NCBI RefSeq assembly: GCF_900103665.1
Contig: NZ_FNGY01000018.1
Coordinates: 1 to 64,000 of the forward strand
Direction of reading: 5' to 3'
Source of the DNA: Pedobacter steynii
Lineage (GTDB): Bacteria > Bacteroidota > Bacteroidia > Sphingobacteriales > Sphingobacteriaceae
DNA length: 64,000 bases
Shown here: positions 54,218-63,033 of the stretch, piece after piece
How positions within the stretch are numbered: position 1 is the stretch's first letter
Layout: the number at the start of each line of letters is the position of its first letter
Notes under the pieces: model-generated
The model's input: only the letters and a program-made list of their open reading frames with translations
Databases searched by the model: none
Told to the model about the DNA's origin: nothing
Made by a program: the position numbers and the translations under genes

Positions 54218-54369
54218 TTTACCCTCAAAATTTCATAAATATTTTTCGCAAAAAATCATCCTAATAATGAAGCAGTTAAGATATAATCTGTAAATTGTTA
54301 ATGCCCTGATATGGAATTGACCTGATATTTACATCTTGTTATCAAATACACAAAAGAAAAATCAACATT

Positions 54370-55074
54370 ATGAAAAAGTTATTTGCCCTTGCCTTTGTTG
54401 CCTTATTTAGTTTAAGTGCCATGGCTCAACAAGTAGATCTGAGAAAAAAGATAAGTGTTAGCGGATCTGCAGAAACTGAAGTTACTCCGGATATCATCTA
54501 TATCAGCATCTCTTTAAAAGAATATTTAAAAGACAACAACAGCAAGAAAAAAGTAGAAATCACTACATTGGAAAATCAGCTGTTTAAAGCGGTTCAGGAT
54601 GCAGGTATTGCAAAAGAAAACTTAACGATTAATAATTTATCAGGTTACAGCATTGCAGAGAAAAAGAAAAATCCTGACTTCTTAGTGAGCAAACAATACC
54701 GCTTAAAAGTAACTGATCTGAACAAATGGAATGAGCTGATCGGTTCAGTAGATCCTAAAGGCGTGGCGTATACCAATATTGATAGTTATGACTACTCTAA
54801 GATCGAAACCTTAAAGAAAGAACTTAAAATCAAAGCACTTCAGGCAGCGAAAGCCAAAGCCACTTATTTAGTAGAAGCGTTAGGCAATCAATTGGGAAGC
54901 ATCATTGACATTCAGGAATTGAACAACGAGTCTTACCCTCAGCCAATGTACCGTGCAAACGTAATGATGATGAAAGCAGAAAGTGCAGACGCAATGGGTG
55001 GAGCAGCTCCGGAAATTGATTTCAAGAAAATCAAACTGAATTACACGATGAACACCGTGTTTGAAATTAAATAA
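54370..55074 (+). CDS. SIMPL-domain periplasmic protein
   Basis: The 234-residue protein has a signal peptide (KKLFALAFVALFSLSAMAQ) and a SIMPL domain over most of its length: KISVSGSAETEVTPDIIYISI near 25-48, LTINNLSGYSI, and YRLKVTDLNKWNEL. The family (E. coli YggE relatives) has protective or stress-associated roles in the periplasm, but the mechanism is not known. It is flanked by terminators, so it is probably monocistronic. Confidence 0.88.
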   Translation: MKKLFALAFVALFSLSAMAQQVDLRKKISVSGSAETEVTPDIIYISISLKEYLKDNNSKKKVEITTLENQLFKAVQDAGIAKENLTINNLSGYSIAEKKKNPDFLVSKQYRLKVTDLNKWNELIGSVDPKGVAYTNIDSYDYSKIETLKKELKIKALQAAKAKATYLVEALGNQLGSIIDIQELNNESYPQPMYRANVMMMKAESADAMGGAAPEIDFKKIKLNYTMNTVFEIK

Positions 55075-55282
55075 TACTGGCTGTAAGAATATACAGTTTA
55101 AAGGCTGAACCTCCTTAAAAGGGCGACAGCATCATTAAACATTAAAAATATATTCTTCAGCTATATTGCTTAAACATAGCGAAAAAACGATTATTTCGGC
55201 TTTAAGGTCGCTTAAAAGAAACCTACCAATAATTTTTGGTAGGTTTTTTGTTATTTATAAGGAAATCACTAAACCTAATCAC
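55075..55282 (+). ncRNA. Possible small RNA or long 3' UTR before small membrane protein
   Basis: This gene-free stretch holds a short hairpin (CTGTA at 55081 with TACAG at 55092) and ends at a strong intrinsic terminator at 55219-55250, before the next gene. A terminator without an obvious gene directly upstream may end an sRNA or the SIMPL transcript. No -7 box was found. Confidence 0.3.
55219..55250 (+). terminator. Intrinsic terminator upstream of small membrane protein
   Basis: AAACCTACCAA (55219-55229) pairs with TTGGTAGGTTT (55236-55246), loop of 6, followed by TTTTTT. Confidence 0.85.
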
Positions 55283-55597
55283 ATGAAAAAATTCATTTAC
55301 TCACTGGCCTTAATTTTTATGCTGGGCGTTAGCGCCAATACCGTTCTTGCGGCAGACAAATCTGAAAAGAATAAAACAGAGATGACTGTTGAACAACAAG
55401 CGCAATTGAAAAGAATCACAGAACGGGTAGAGGAAATCAGGTCAATGGATAAATCAGATTTATCCAGAGCAGAGAAAAAAGAACTACGTAAAGAACTGAG
55501 AGAGTTAAAAAAACAATCTAAAGCACTAGGAGGAGGAGTTTATCTTTCTGTCGGCGCAATCATCATCATCATTCTATTGTTGATCTTAATACTATAA
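55283..55597 (+). CDS. Small secreted protein with C-terminal hydrophobic helix
   Basis: The protein has 104 residues from the ATG at 55283, which opens a signal peptide (KKFIYSLALIFMLGVSANTVLAA). An earlier frame start at 55166 runs through the terminator hairpin, so it is unlikely. A charged helical region follows (EQQAQLKRITERVEEIRSMD, KKELRKELRELKKQ), and then a hydrophobic C-terminal segment (GGVYLSVGAIIIIILLLILIL). It resembles the YtxH/SPW-type or phage-shock-like Bacteroidota proteins but no family is certain. Function is unknown. Confidence 0.65.
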   Translation: MKKFIYSLALIFMLGVSANTVLAADKSEKNKTEMTVEQQAQLKRITERVEEIRSMDKSDLSRAEKKELRKELRELKKQSKALGGGVYLSVGAIIIIILLLILIL

Positions 55598-55618
55598 TAT
55601 TCTCATCTACCGATGAAT

Positions 55619-55658
55619 AAAAAAACCTTCCCCGTAATGGAGAAGGTTTTTTTTATTT
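55619..55658. terminator. Terminator between small membrane protein and serS
   Basis: AAAAAAACCTTC (55619-55630) pairs with GAAGGTTTTTTT (55642-55653), loop of 11, with T-rich ends in both directions; it serves convergent genes. Confidence 0.85.
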
Positions 55659-55675
55659 TATCACTAAGCCCGGGC

Positions 55676-56947
55676 TTAGTCGATATATTCAAATCCAGTA
55701 TATTTTACCAGGACTTCAGGAATCTTAATTCCTTTATCCGTCTGGTTATTTTCAAGGATAGAAGCTACAATACGTGGTAAAGCCAAAGCACTTCCGTTTA
55801 AAGTGTGTGCCAGCTGTGTTTTTCCGGTCGCCCCTTTGAACCTTAATTTCAAGCGGTTACTCTGGTAAGTCTCGAAGTTGGAAACTGAAGACACCTCTAA
55901 CCAGCGTTGCTGTGCAGCACTCCATACTTCCATATCGTAAGTTTTAGCAGCCACAAATCCCATATCACCACCACATAAGTTCAGGACTCTGTAATGAAGG
56001 CCAAGATCCTTTAATAAGGATTGTACATAGCTGCTCATTTGCTCCAATACGTCGTAAGATGTGTCCGGATGTACCACCTGCACCAATTCCACTTTATCAA
56101 ACTGGTGTAAACGGTTCAGGCCCCTTACGTGCGCGCCATAAGAACCTGCCTCGCGACGGAAACATGGTGTATATGCCGTATTCTTTACCGGAAGTTCTTC
56201 TTCTTTCAGGATCACATCACGGTATAAATTCGTTACCGGAACCTCAGCTGTAGGGATCAGGTATAAATTATCTATTCCTGCATGGTACATCTGACCTTCT
56301 TTATCCGGCAGCTGACCAGTTCCAAATCCTGAAGCTTCATTAACCAACAAAGGAACCTGCATTTCTCTGTATCCTGCATCTACTGCGCGGTCCAGGAAGA
56401 AATTGATCAATGCCCTTTGTAAACGTGCTCCTTTTCCTTTATAAACAGGGAAACCTGCGCCGGCAATTTTTGTACCCAGCTCAAAATCTATGATGTCATA
56501 TTTAGCAGTCAGTTCCCAGTGTGGCACGGCATTTTCGCCCAATACTGCAGGCTCGCCATGTACCAATACCACTTCATTTTCCTCTGGTGTAGCACCTGTA
56601 GGTACAGATTCATGAGGCAGGTTAGGCAATTGCACAATCAGGCTGTGTAATTTAGCTTCTGCATCAGTCAGTACATCAGCCAGATTTTTGATCTGCTCTT
56701 TGTTTGCTGTAGTTTCCGATTTCAATACATCCGCTTCCTCTTTTTTACCATTACGCATCAGCTCACCAATTTGTTTAGCACTGGAATTTGCGATAGCGGA
56801 AAGGGAGTCCAAGGAGGTTTGAGCTTGTCTACGCTCTTCATCAATTTTAATAATTTCATCCACCAATTCAGGCTGTTTGAAATTACGGACAGACAGTCGT
56901 TCTAAAACTTTCTCTCTATTTTCGCGGATATAGTTAACTTGCAACAT
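55676..56947 (-). CDS. serS: Seryl-tRNA synthetase
   Basis: The 423-residue protein has an N-terminal coiled-coil arm (about 1-105; RENREKVLERLSVRNFKQPELVDEIIKIDEERR), then the class II catalytic domain with motif 2 (TAYTPCFRREAGSYG, ending VRGLNRLHQFDKVELV) and motif 3 (LNGSALALPRIVASILENNQ). It charges tRNA-Ser. A TATCTTTG -7-like box (56971-56964) precedes it on the minus strand. Confidence 0.97.
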   Translation of the reverse strand: MLQVNYIRENREKVLERLSVRNFKQPELVDEIIKIDEERRQAQTSLDSLSAIANSSAKQIGELMRNGKKEEADVLKSETTANKEQIKNLADVLTDAEAKLHSLIVQLPNLPHESVPTGATPEENEVVLVHGEPAVLGENAVPHWELTAKYDIIDFELGTKIAGAGFPVYKGKGARLQRALINFFLDRAVDAGYREMQVPLLVNEASGFGTGQLPDKEGQMYHAGIDNLYLIPTAEVPVTNLYRDVILKEEELPVKNTAYTPCFRREAGSYGAHVRGLNRLHQFDKVELVQVVHPDTSYDVLEQMSSYVQSLLKDLGLHYRVLNLCGGDMGFVAAKTYDMEVWSAAQQRWLEVSSVSNFETYQSNRLKLRFKGATGKTQLAHTLNGSALALPRIVASILENNQTDKGIKIPEVLVKYTGFEYID

Positions 56948-56963
56948 TATTTTATTTTTTAAA

Positions 56964-56971
56964 CAAAGATA
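56964..56971 (-). promoter_or_regulatory. -7 box of serS
   Basis: On the minus strand TATCTTTG matches TAnnTTTG, 16 bases upstream of the ATG at 56947. No -33 TTG was found. Confidence 0.4.
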
Positions 56972-57027
56972 ATAACTTAACTCGTCATTGCGAGCCCCTT
57001 TGGCATCGCATCGCGAAAAAAATAACT

Positions 57028-57735
57028 ATGGAAGGCAAACTATTTCTTGTTCCCACGCCAATAGGCAACCTTGAGGATATGACCTTCAGGGCGATAAGGA
57101 TCTTAAAAGAAGCCGATGTGATTCTGGCTGAAGATACCCGTACCAGTGCCCCGATGCTGAAACATTTCGGCATTGATAAAAAAGCATATTCACACCACCA
57201 GCACAATGAGCATCAGGCGACTTCAGAAATCATAAAGTTTCTAAAAGAAGGAAAAAATGTAGCCCTGATCTCCGATGCAGGTACTCCTGCGATTTCTGAT
57301 CCCGGATTTTTCCTGGTAAGGGAGGCGATCAAGAATGACCTGGCCGTAGAATGCCTGCCAGGAGCAACCGCTTTTGTTCCAGCATTAGTGAACTCCGGAT
57401 TGCCGTCCGATACTTTTATATTTGAGGGCTTTCTACCGGTAAAAAAAGGCAGACAAACCCGCTTTAAAAAACTGGCAGAGGAAGACCGTACCATCATCTT
57501 ATATGAAAGTCCACACCGCCTATTGAAAACCCTGGAAGAGTTTGCTGAATATTGCGGAGAAGACCGCCAGGCTTCCGTAAGCAGGGAGCTGACAAAAATG
57601 TATGAAGAGACCGTAAGGGGTACTTTACTGGAGATAAAAACACATTTTGAAAACAACATATTAAAAGGAGAATTCGTGATTTGTATTGCGGGCAAAACAG
57701 AAGTAAAAAAGTCCAAATACGAAAAAGAGAAATAG
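57028..57735 (+). CDS. rsmI: 16S rRNA (cytidine(1402)-2'-O)-methyltransferase
   Basis: The 235-residue protein is an SPOUT-unrelated tetrapyrrole-methylase-fold enzyme. FLVPTPIGNLEDMTFRAIRIL (about 6-26) is the RsmI signature; AEDTRTSAPMLKHFGI and LISDAGTPAISDPG are SAM-binding motifs, and ESPHRLLKTLEE is another family motif. The enzyme methylates C1402 of 16S rRNA. It is shorter than E. coli RsmI (about 286) because the C-terminal extension is absent. Confidence 0.95.
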   Translation: MEGKLFLVPTPIGNLEDMTFRAIRILKEADVILAEDTRTSAPMLKHFGIDKKAYSHHQHNEHQATSEIIKFLKEGKNVALISDAGTPAISDPGFFLVREAIKNDLAVECLPGATAFVPALVNSGLPSDTFIFEGFLPVKKGRQTRFKKLAEEDRTIILYESPHRLLKTLEEFAEYCGEDRQASVSRELTKMYEETVRGTLLEIKTHFENNILKGEFVICIAGKTEVKKSKYEKEK

Positions 57736-57773
57736 GTTCAATTTTTGATAGTATTATATAAAAAGCATTAAAC

Positions 57774-58424
57774 ATGATATTAATAGATAGATTTTTAAGT
57801 GACGAACAAGATCCTAAGGCTGTTGAGAAGGTATTGGGAAAACTAAATGATATGCTCAGTGCAAATGAGGAACTGATTTATATGGCGGTACAAAAAAGAC
57901 CTGCTGTAAATTTGCTTCCAACCTGTATTGCCGTAAGTAACAAGCGTATTTTCTATTGTGAGCCGGGTAACTTCGGAATCACGATGAACTTTAAAGACAT
58001 CTCCTGGAAAACGATCAAAGAGATCTCTTTTAAAGAAGAGATTTTTGGTTCCAAATTCATCTGTGTGCCTACACACGGAGAAAACATCATCACCGAATAT
58101 ATTCCTAAAGTACAGGCCCGTAAATTGTATCAGGCCGCACACGAACAGCTGGCTGAATTTAAAGAACAACAGCGCCAGATCGAGCTGGAAGAAAGACGTT
58201 CTTCAACTTCTCCGGTAACCGTAAATACGATCCCTGAGCCTAAAGTAGTGGAAGAGCCGGTCGCCTTTATCCCACCTGCCCCTGTCGTACCTCCTGCTCC
58301 GGTAGAAGAACCTGAAGATGAAACGACCATCAAATTAAGAAAACTGAAAACATTGTACGATAAGCAACTGATTACCCTTGAAGAATACGAGGCTAAAAAA
58401 GCAGATGTACTAGACAATTTCTAA
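57774..58424 (+). CDS. PH-domain protein with C-terminal SHOCT motif
   Basis: The 216-residue cytoplasmic protein has a bacterial PH domain at about 25-120 (LLPTCIAVSNKRIFYCEPGNFG, IKEISFKEEIFGSKFIC). A Pro/Val/Glu-rich linker follows at about 135-180 (PPAPVVPPAPVEEPE), and a SHOCT domain at the end (LRKLKTLYDKQLITLEEYEAKK), a short helical hairpin often found as an oligomerisation or interaction motif. Such proteins have no known activity. It lies 38 bp after rsmI and 27 bp before lnt. Confidence 0.8.
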   Translation: MILIDRFLSDEQDPKAVEKVLGKLNDMLSANEELIYMAVQKRPAVNLLPTCIAVSNKRIFYCEPGNFGITMNFKDISWKTIKEISFKEEIFGSKFICVPTHGENIITEYIPKVQARKLYQAAHEQLAEFKEQQRQIELEERRSSTSPVTVNTIPEPKVVEEPVAFIPPAPVVPPAPVEEPEDETTIKLRKLKTLYDKQLITLEEYEAKKADVLDNF

Positions 58425-58451
58425 TTCACAAAGCAGTACATCAGATCCCCA

Positions 58452-60074
58452 ATGAATTCAAAAAATACGACGCTCCTGGCCCTGTCAAGCGCTTTCTTAA
58501 TGTGGCTGGCATGGCCGCCAATTCCTTATACTGCCCCTCTTTTACTGATTGGTATGGTTCCTTTACTCATCGCCATCAAACAAATCAGCGGCAGCGAAAA
58601 AGAGAAAAAAGGAAAACGTGTTTTTTTAACCGCAGGATTAACATTCCTGCTTTGGAATACCGCCTGTATTTATTGGGTTTATAATGCAATCAGTGCTTAT
58701 AATAACGCATTTGTCGCCTTTCTGATCTCGCTCATTCCTTACGGACTGGGTGCATTGCTGATGACCTTTGCCTTTTGGCTATATTACCGTTTAAGCCGGT
58801 ATACTTCTAAATGGATGGCTTATGCGGGGCTCATCAGCTTCTGGATCAGCATGGAATACCTGCACCAGACCTGGGATCTTGCCTTTCCATGGATGACCTT
58901 AGGAAATGGATTCGCAGCGAGCCATCAACTGATCCAATGGTATGAATATACCGGGATTTACGGTGGCTCTCTATGGATTTTAATCAGCAATATCCTCGCT
59001 TTTGAAGCTTATCAGGTTTTCAGGACTCAAAAAGGATACCTGAAATTCAGGCCATTAATTGTACTCGGGCTGGTGATCCTAATCCCTGTTACCGCCTCAT
59101 TGATCAGATATTCCGGTTATGAAGAGAAAGTGGTCCCTGTAAATGTGGTCACCGTACAACCCAACATCGATCCTTATCAGAAACTGGGTGGGATTTCTTC
59201 ACAGGATCAAATCCGCACTTTAACCAGGCTCTCTGATTCTATCGGACAACCCAATACAGAATATTTCATCTGGCCGGAAACGGCGATCCCGAACTATAGT
59301 GATGAGGAACGCGTAAGGAGTAATCCAGACTTTAAACAGCTTCAGGATTTCCTTTCCAAGTATAAAAACGGCACACTCATCACCGGAATTGAGAGTATCA
59401 AAAGATACAATGATCTGCAAACGATCAGTGCTAAATTTGATGAGAACAGCGGGATTTATTATGATAATTTTAACACGGCCATGCAGGTGGAAAACTCTGC
59501 AAACGTGCAGTTCTACCATAAATCAAAACTGGTTCCGGGTGTAGAGAAAATGCCTTTTCCAAATGCCCTCGCATTTTTAAAGCCTGTGTTTGCGCAATTG
59601 GGCGGCACCGTTAGCGGATGGGGATGGCAGGACAAGCCTGCGGTCATGTATGCGCAAAGCGGCATTGGTGTGGCTCCGGTAATCTGTTATGAATCGCTAT
59701 GGGGCGACTGGATCGGTAAATCGGTAAAGGAAGGTGCTCAGTTCATCGCTATCATCACAAATGATGGCTGGTGGGGAAATACTTCAGGGAAAGACCAGCA
59801 CCTCTTATACGCCAAATTAAGAGCCATAGAAACCAGAAGATGGGTAGTCCGTTCGGCAAACACCGGAATCTCCGGTTTTATCGACCAAAAAGGAGATCTG
59901 GTAAAGCAAAGCAAGTGGTGGGTACCTACCGCCTTAAAAGCAGACATCAACCTGAATAGCGACCTTACTTTTTACGTAGAAAACGGAGATCTTATTGCGA
60001 AGTTATGCTCGCTTACAGCCCTGTTATTCGCCCTGATCATTCCCTATAAAAAATGGGTTAAAAAGGCGCCCTAA
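58452..60074 (+). CDS. lnt: Apolipoprotein N-acyltransferase
   Basis: The 540-residue protein has about seven to eight N-terminal membrane helices (about 1-220) and a carbon-nitrogen hydrolase-like domain (about 235-500). The catalytic triad is visible: Glu276 in WPETAIPN, Lys357 in YHKSKLVPG and Cys412 in PVICYESLWGDW; NDGWWGNTSG is the typical following loop. It transfers an acyl chain to the alpha-amino group of lipoprotein Cys in the inner membrane, completing the Lgt-LspA-Lnt pathway. It is slightly longer than E. coli Lnt (512). Confidence 0.95.
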   Translation: MNSKNTTLLALSSAFLMWLAWPPIPYTAPLLLIGMVPLLIAIKQISGSEKEKKGKRVFLTAGLTFLLWNTACIYWVYNAISAYNNAFVAFLISLIPYGLGALLMTFAFWLYYRLSRYTSKWMAYAGLISFWISMEYLHQTWDLAFPWMTLGNGFAASHQLIQWYEYTGIYGGSLWILISNILAFEAYQVFRTQKGYLKFRPLIVLGLVILIPVTASLIRYSGYEEKVVPVNVVTVQPNIDPYQKLGGISSQDQIRTLTRLSDSIGQPNTEYFIWPETAIPNYSDEERVRSNPDFKQLQDFLSKYKNGTLITGIESIKRYNDLQTISAKFDENSGIYYDNFNTAMQVENSANVQFYHKSKLVPGVEKMPFPNALAFLKPVFAQLGGTVSGWGWQDKPAVMYAQSGIGVAPVICYESLWGDWIGKSVKEGAQFIAIITNDGWWGNTSGKDQHLLYAKLRAIETRRWVVRSANTGISGFIDQKGDLVKQSKWWVPTALKADINLNSDLTFYVENGDLIAKLCSLTALLFALIIPYKKWVKKAP

Positions 60075-60107
60075 AAATCGCTAACTTTATGTTGAGGCCT
60101 ATCTCTT

Positions 60108-60920
60108 ATGAAATACTTCAGCATTAACCCTTCTGCAAATCTCGCCGGACTGGTCCGTTGTTTCTGGGTGTTGGAAATGGACAGCTTTTCCGGAGTACCC
60201 TATATTCACCGCACAATGGCGGATGGATGTGTGGAAATGGTTTTTCATTATCAGGGTGTTTTCGAAGAGCTGTTGGGCAATGAGCAGCAAATCACGTCCT
60301 TCTCCTCAGGAATATCCGGTCCCTCACAACAATTCAGGCGTTTTTCAATTGATCAGCGCTTTGGCATATTTGGAGTATACCTCTATCCTTTTGCCATGTC
60401 TGAATTGTTCGACATCCCTGCGCTTGCCCTGACCAATGAAATGATAGACATGACAACAATTCTGGGCACAACAGGGAAAGAACTGGAAGAAAAGATCATG
60501 CTCGCCCCCGACAATCAAACCAGAGTTGCCATCATTAGTCAGTTTCTGGAATCGAAACTTGCCCGGCGCAAAGTAAAGCACAATGGAATGTCCGAAACCA
60601 TCCGGCAAATCATCCGCACGGATGGAAGCAGCAATGTGCAACGCCTGGCAGATGACAGCTTTTTATCTATGCGTCAGTTTCAACGTAATTTTAAAGAATA
60701 CGCTGGTTTTAGCCCTAAATTATTTACCAGGATCATCCGGTTTCAAACTGCCTTACGGAAATATTCCGAAAAGGAATCCCTTTCCTTAACAGACATTGCG
60801 TACAACTGCGGCTATTATGACCAATCGCACTTTATCCACGATTTTAAAGAATTCTCCGGGCATCACCCGGGAAGTTATTTTTCCGGAAAAGCGGAAGGAA
60901 CAAAATGGATCACCGTATAA
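60108..60920 (+). CDS. AraC-family transcriptional regulator
   Basis: The 270-residue protein has an N-terminal ligand-sensing domain typical of DUF6597-type AraC proteins (FSINPSANLAGLVRCFWVLEM, ADGCVEMVFHY), about 1-150. The C-terminal double helix-turn-helix is at about 160-265 (NVQRLADDSFLSMRQFQRNFKEYAGFSPKLFTRIIRFQ, then DIAYNCGYYDQSHFIHDFKEFSG). It is followed 76 bp later by a VOC-family gene in the same direction, which may be its target. Confidence 0.9.
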   Translation: MKYFSINPSANLAGLVRCFWVLEMDSFSGVPYIHRTMADGCVEMVFHYQGVFEELLGNEQQITSFSSGISGPSQQFRRFSIDQRFGIFGVYLYPFAMSELFDIPALALTNEMIDMTTILGTTGKELEEKIMLAPDNQTRVAIISQFLESKLARRKVKHNGMSETIRQIIRTDGSSNVQRLADDSFLSMRQFQRNFKEYAGFSPKLFTRIIRFQTALRKYSEKESLSLTDIAYNCGYYDQSHFIHDFKEFSGHHPGSYFSGKAEGTKWITV

Positions 60921-60961
60921 AGAATGTCGTGTTTTTCCAATTTACAGCAATGATCTGAACC

Positions 60962-60969
60962 TAAATTTG
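60962..60969 (+). promoter_or_regulatory. -7 box of the VOC-family gene
   Basis: TAAATTTG matches TAnnTTTG, 27 bases upstream of the ATG at 60997. A TTT rather than TTG occurs 19 bases upstream. Confidence 0.45.
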
Positions 60970-60996
60970 TGCGATAAACAATTAAAAAACAGCATC

Positions 60997-61377
60997 ATGA
61001 ACATTCCAAAAACACACCAGGCGGTTATGCCATACCTTATGCTCAACGGCGCCCAGAAGTTTACAGACTTTATTCAAACAGTGTTTAATGCAGAGATCAC
61101 CCATCAGCACCCCCGGGACGATCAGACGGGTTTACTCCGTCATGGAGAAGCCCAGATTTCAGCCAGCACAATTATGTATTGCGACGCAATTGAACCCTGG
61201 GGAACGGCAACGTCCAACCTGTTTATCTATGTAGACAATGCAGACGAAAGTTTCCACAAAGCCATTGATGCAGGAGCCGCGATTGTTATGGAGTTATCCG
61301 ATCAGGATTATGGACGTACCTGTGGCGTTAAAGACACCACAGGTAACGTTTGGTGGATCACTTCGGTGAAGTCCTAA
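60997..61377 (+). CDS. VOC-family (PhnB/glyoxalase-like) protein
   Basis: The protein has 126 residues from the ATG at 60997; the open frame starting at 60796 overlaps the AraC gene and is not credible. The sequence fits the PhnB-like 3-demethylubiquinone-type VOC fold: VMPYLMLNGAQKFTDFIQTVFNAE, then HGEAQISASTIMYCD, IYVDNADESFHKAIDAGA, and the final YGRTCGVKDTTGNVWWI. Metal-binding sites are not obvious. The function is unknown. The stop overlaps the convergent nadE by 4 bases. Confidence 0.88.
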   Translation: MNIPKTHQAVMPYLMLNGAQKFTDFIQTVFNAEITHQHPRDDQTGLLRHGEAQISASTIMYCDAIEPWGTATSNLFIYVDNADESFHKAIDAGAAIVMELSDQDYGRTCGVKDTTGNVWWITSVKS

Positions 61378-63014
61378 GAAAGGTATTTCCCAACAATCGG
61401 CATCCTTCTGCCCATTCCAAATGCTTTGGGCGAAACCCTTAAAATCGGCGGAGTTTGATAACGTTTAAATTCCGCCGTATTTACCATTTTAATGATCCTT
61501 CTCACCAATGCTTCTTCATAGCCCTGTGCAATAATCGCAGAAGAACTTTGTTTCAGCTCAATGTACTGGAAAAGGATTTTATCCAGAATATCGTAATCCG
61601 GGAGTGAATCTGAATCTTTTTGTCCCGGTCTCAGCTCTGCCGAAGGAGGTTTAACAATGGAATTTTCCGGAATCACAATTCCGTCTTTATTGATATAGGC
61701 AGCAAGTTGATACACCTGGGTTTTATACACATCCCCGATCACTCCGATTGCGCCGCACATGTCTCCATATAAGGTTCCGTAACCTACGGCACACTCACTT
61801 TTATTGGAGGTGTTGAGTAAGATATAGCCGAATTTATTGGACATCGCCATCACAATGATCCCCCTGCACCTGGCCTGAATATTTTCTTCGGTCAGGTTAA
61901 AAGGTAAACCCATGAAAGCCGGAGCCATCATTTGATCAAAAGCATCTGCCGCTTCTTTGATCGGAATGATCTCATGTTTACAGCCAATGTTTGCGACCAG
62001 ATCCAGTGCATCCTGAATGGAATGATCTGAAGAATATTTAGAAGGCATCAATACCGCCATCACATTTTCAGGCCCTAAAGCGCGACAAGCCAATGCACAT
62101 ACAATAGCAGAATCTATTCCGCCGGAAAGACCTAATACCGCTTTACTGAAACCAGATTTGGAAAAATAATCTTTAATCCCCAGAATCAGGGCCTCATGGA
62201 TTACTTCAATATCCGGAGCAGGAGTATGTTCAATAGGTGCATAACCGCTAAACTGGTCGTTCTCCATTTGATAAACACGAAGCTCTTCTTTGAAGTAAGG
62301 CATTTCATCCAGTAGCTTTCCATGTTTATCAAAAACCATTGAGCCGCCATCAAAGATGATTTCTGTCTGCGCACCAACCTGGTTCACATACAACAATGGC
62401 AATTTGTATTTCTTTGCATTATCCGACAACACCACTACCCTTTCGTCATCATGACAATAAGAAAAAGGAGAGGCTGCGATGTTGATCATGATGTCTGGTT
62501 TCTGACGAATCAGCTCATCCATCGGGGAAGAGGCATATAAAGGATTGTTATTGATGTTCCAAAGGTCTTCACAAATGGTCAAAGCAATCTTCTTTCCTTT
62601 AAAACTGATGCATTCAAAATGATTGGCAGGTTCGAAATAACGGTATTCATCAAATACATCATAAGTAGGCAGCAATGCCTTCTTTACGATGTCCCTGATT
62701 TGCCCATCTTCAATAAAATAGGCCGCATTGTATAAGTCTTTTCCGGCAAGCACATCATTTTTTACCGGAAGCCCGATAATGCAGGCGATCCCCTGACAGC
62801 TAAGGGCAATCTCCTGTGCTGCGGCTTCACACAATTCAATGAATTCGTCGAACTCCAGAAAGTCACGGGCAGGATATCCGCAAATGGCAAGCTCTGCAAA
62901 AACCACCAGGTCTGCCCCCCTGGCTTTCGCCAGGTTGATGTTATCGATTATTTTTTTGGTATTGTATTCAAAATTCCCAATGTGGTAATTGAGTTGTGCG
63001 AGTGCAATATTCAT
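61374..63014 (-). CDS. nadE: Glutamine-dependent NAD+ synthetase
   Basis: The 546-residue two-domain protein has an N-terminal nitrilase-like glutaminase (about 1-260) with Glu41, the Lys near 111-112 and Cys148 in LTICEDLWN. A C-terminal NAD synthase domain (about 265-546) has the P-loop SGGIDS at 297-302. It converts nicotinic acid adenine dinucleotide to NAD using ammonia from glutamine. It is followed on the minus strand by nothing and preceded 20 bp upstream by an outer-membrane protein gene. Confidence 0.96.
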   Translation of the reverse strand: MNIALAQLNYHIGNFEYNTKKIIDNINLAKARGADLVVFAELAICGYPARDFLEFDEFIELCEAAAQEIALSCQGIACIIGLPVKNDVLAGKDLYNAAYFIEDGQIRDIVKKALLPTYDVFDEYRYFEPANHFECISFKGKKIALTICEDLWNINNNPLYASSPMDELIRQKPDIMINIAASPFSYCHDDERVVVLSDNAKKYKLPLLYVNQVGAQTEIIFDGGSMVFDKHGKLLDEMPYFKEELRVYQMENDQFSGYAPIEHTPAPDIEVIHEALILGIKDYFSKSGFSKAVLGLSGGIDSAIVCALACRALGPENVMAVLMPSKYSSDHSIQDALDLVANIGCKHEIIPIKEAADAFDQMMAPAFMGLPFNLTEENIQARCRGIIVMAMSNKFGYILLNTSNKSECAVGYGTLYGDMCGAIGVIGDVYKTQVYQLAAYINKDGIVIPENSIVKPPSAELRPGQKDSDSLPDYDILDKILFQYIELKQSSSAIIAQGYEEALVRRIIKMVNTAEFKRYQTPPILRVSPKAFGMGRRMPIVGKYLS

Positions 63015-63033
63015 ATCCTATACTTAAAATTGC

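Noticed and set aside
55166..55282. A longer start for the small secreted protein
   Set aside because: It would place the signal peptide after 39 residues and run through an intrinsic terminator; the ATG at 55283 opens a normal signal peptide.
60796..60996. A longer start for the VOC-family gene
   Set aside because: It would run through the end of the AraC gene in another frame; the ATG at 60997 follows a -7 box and matches the family start.
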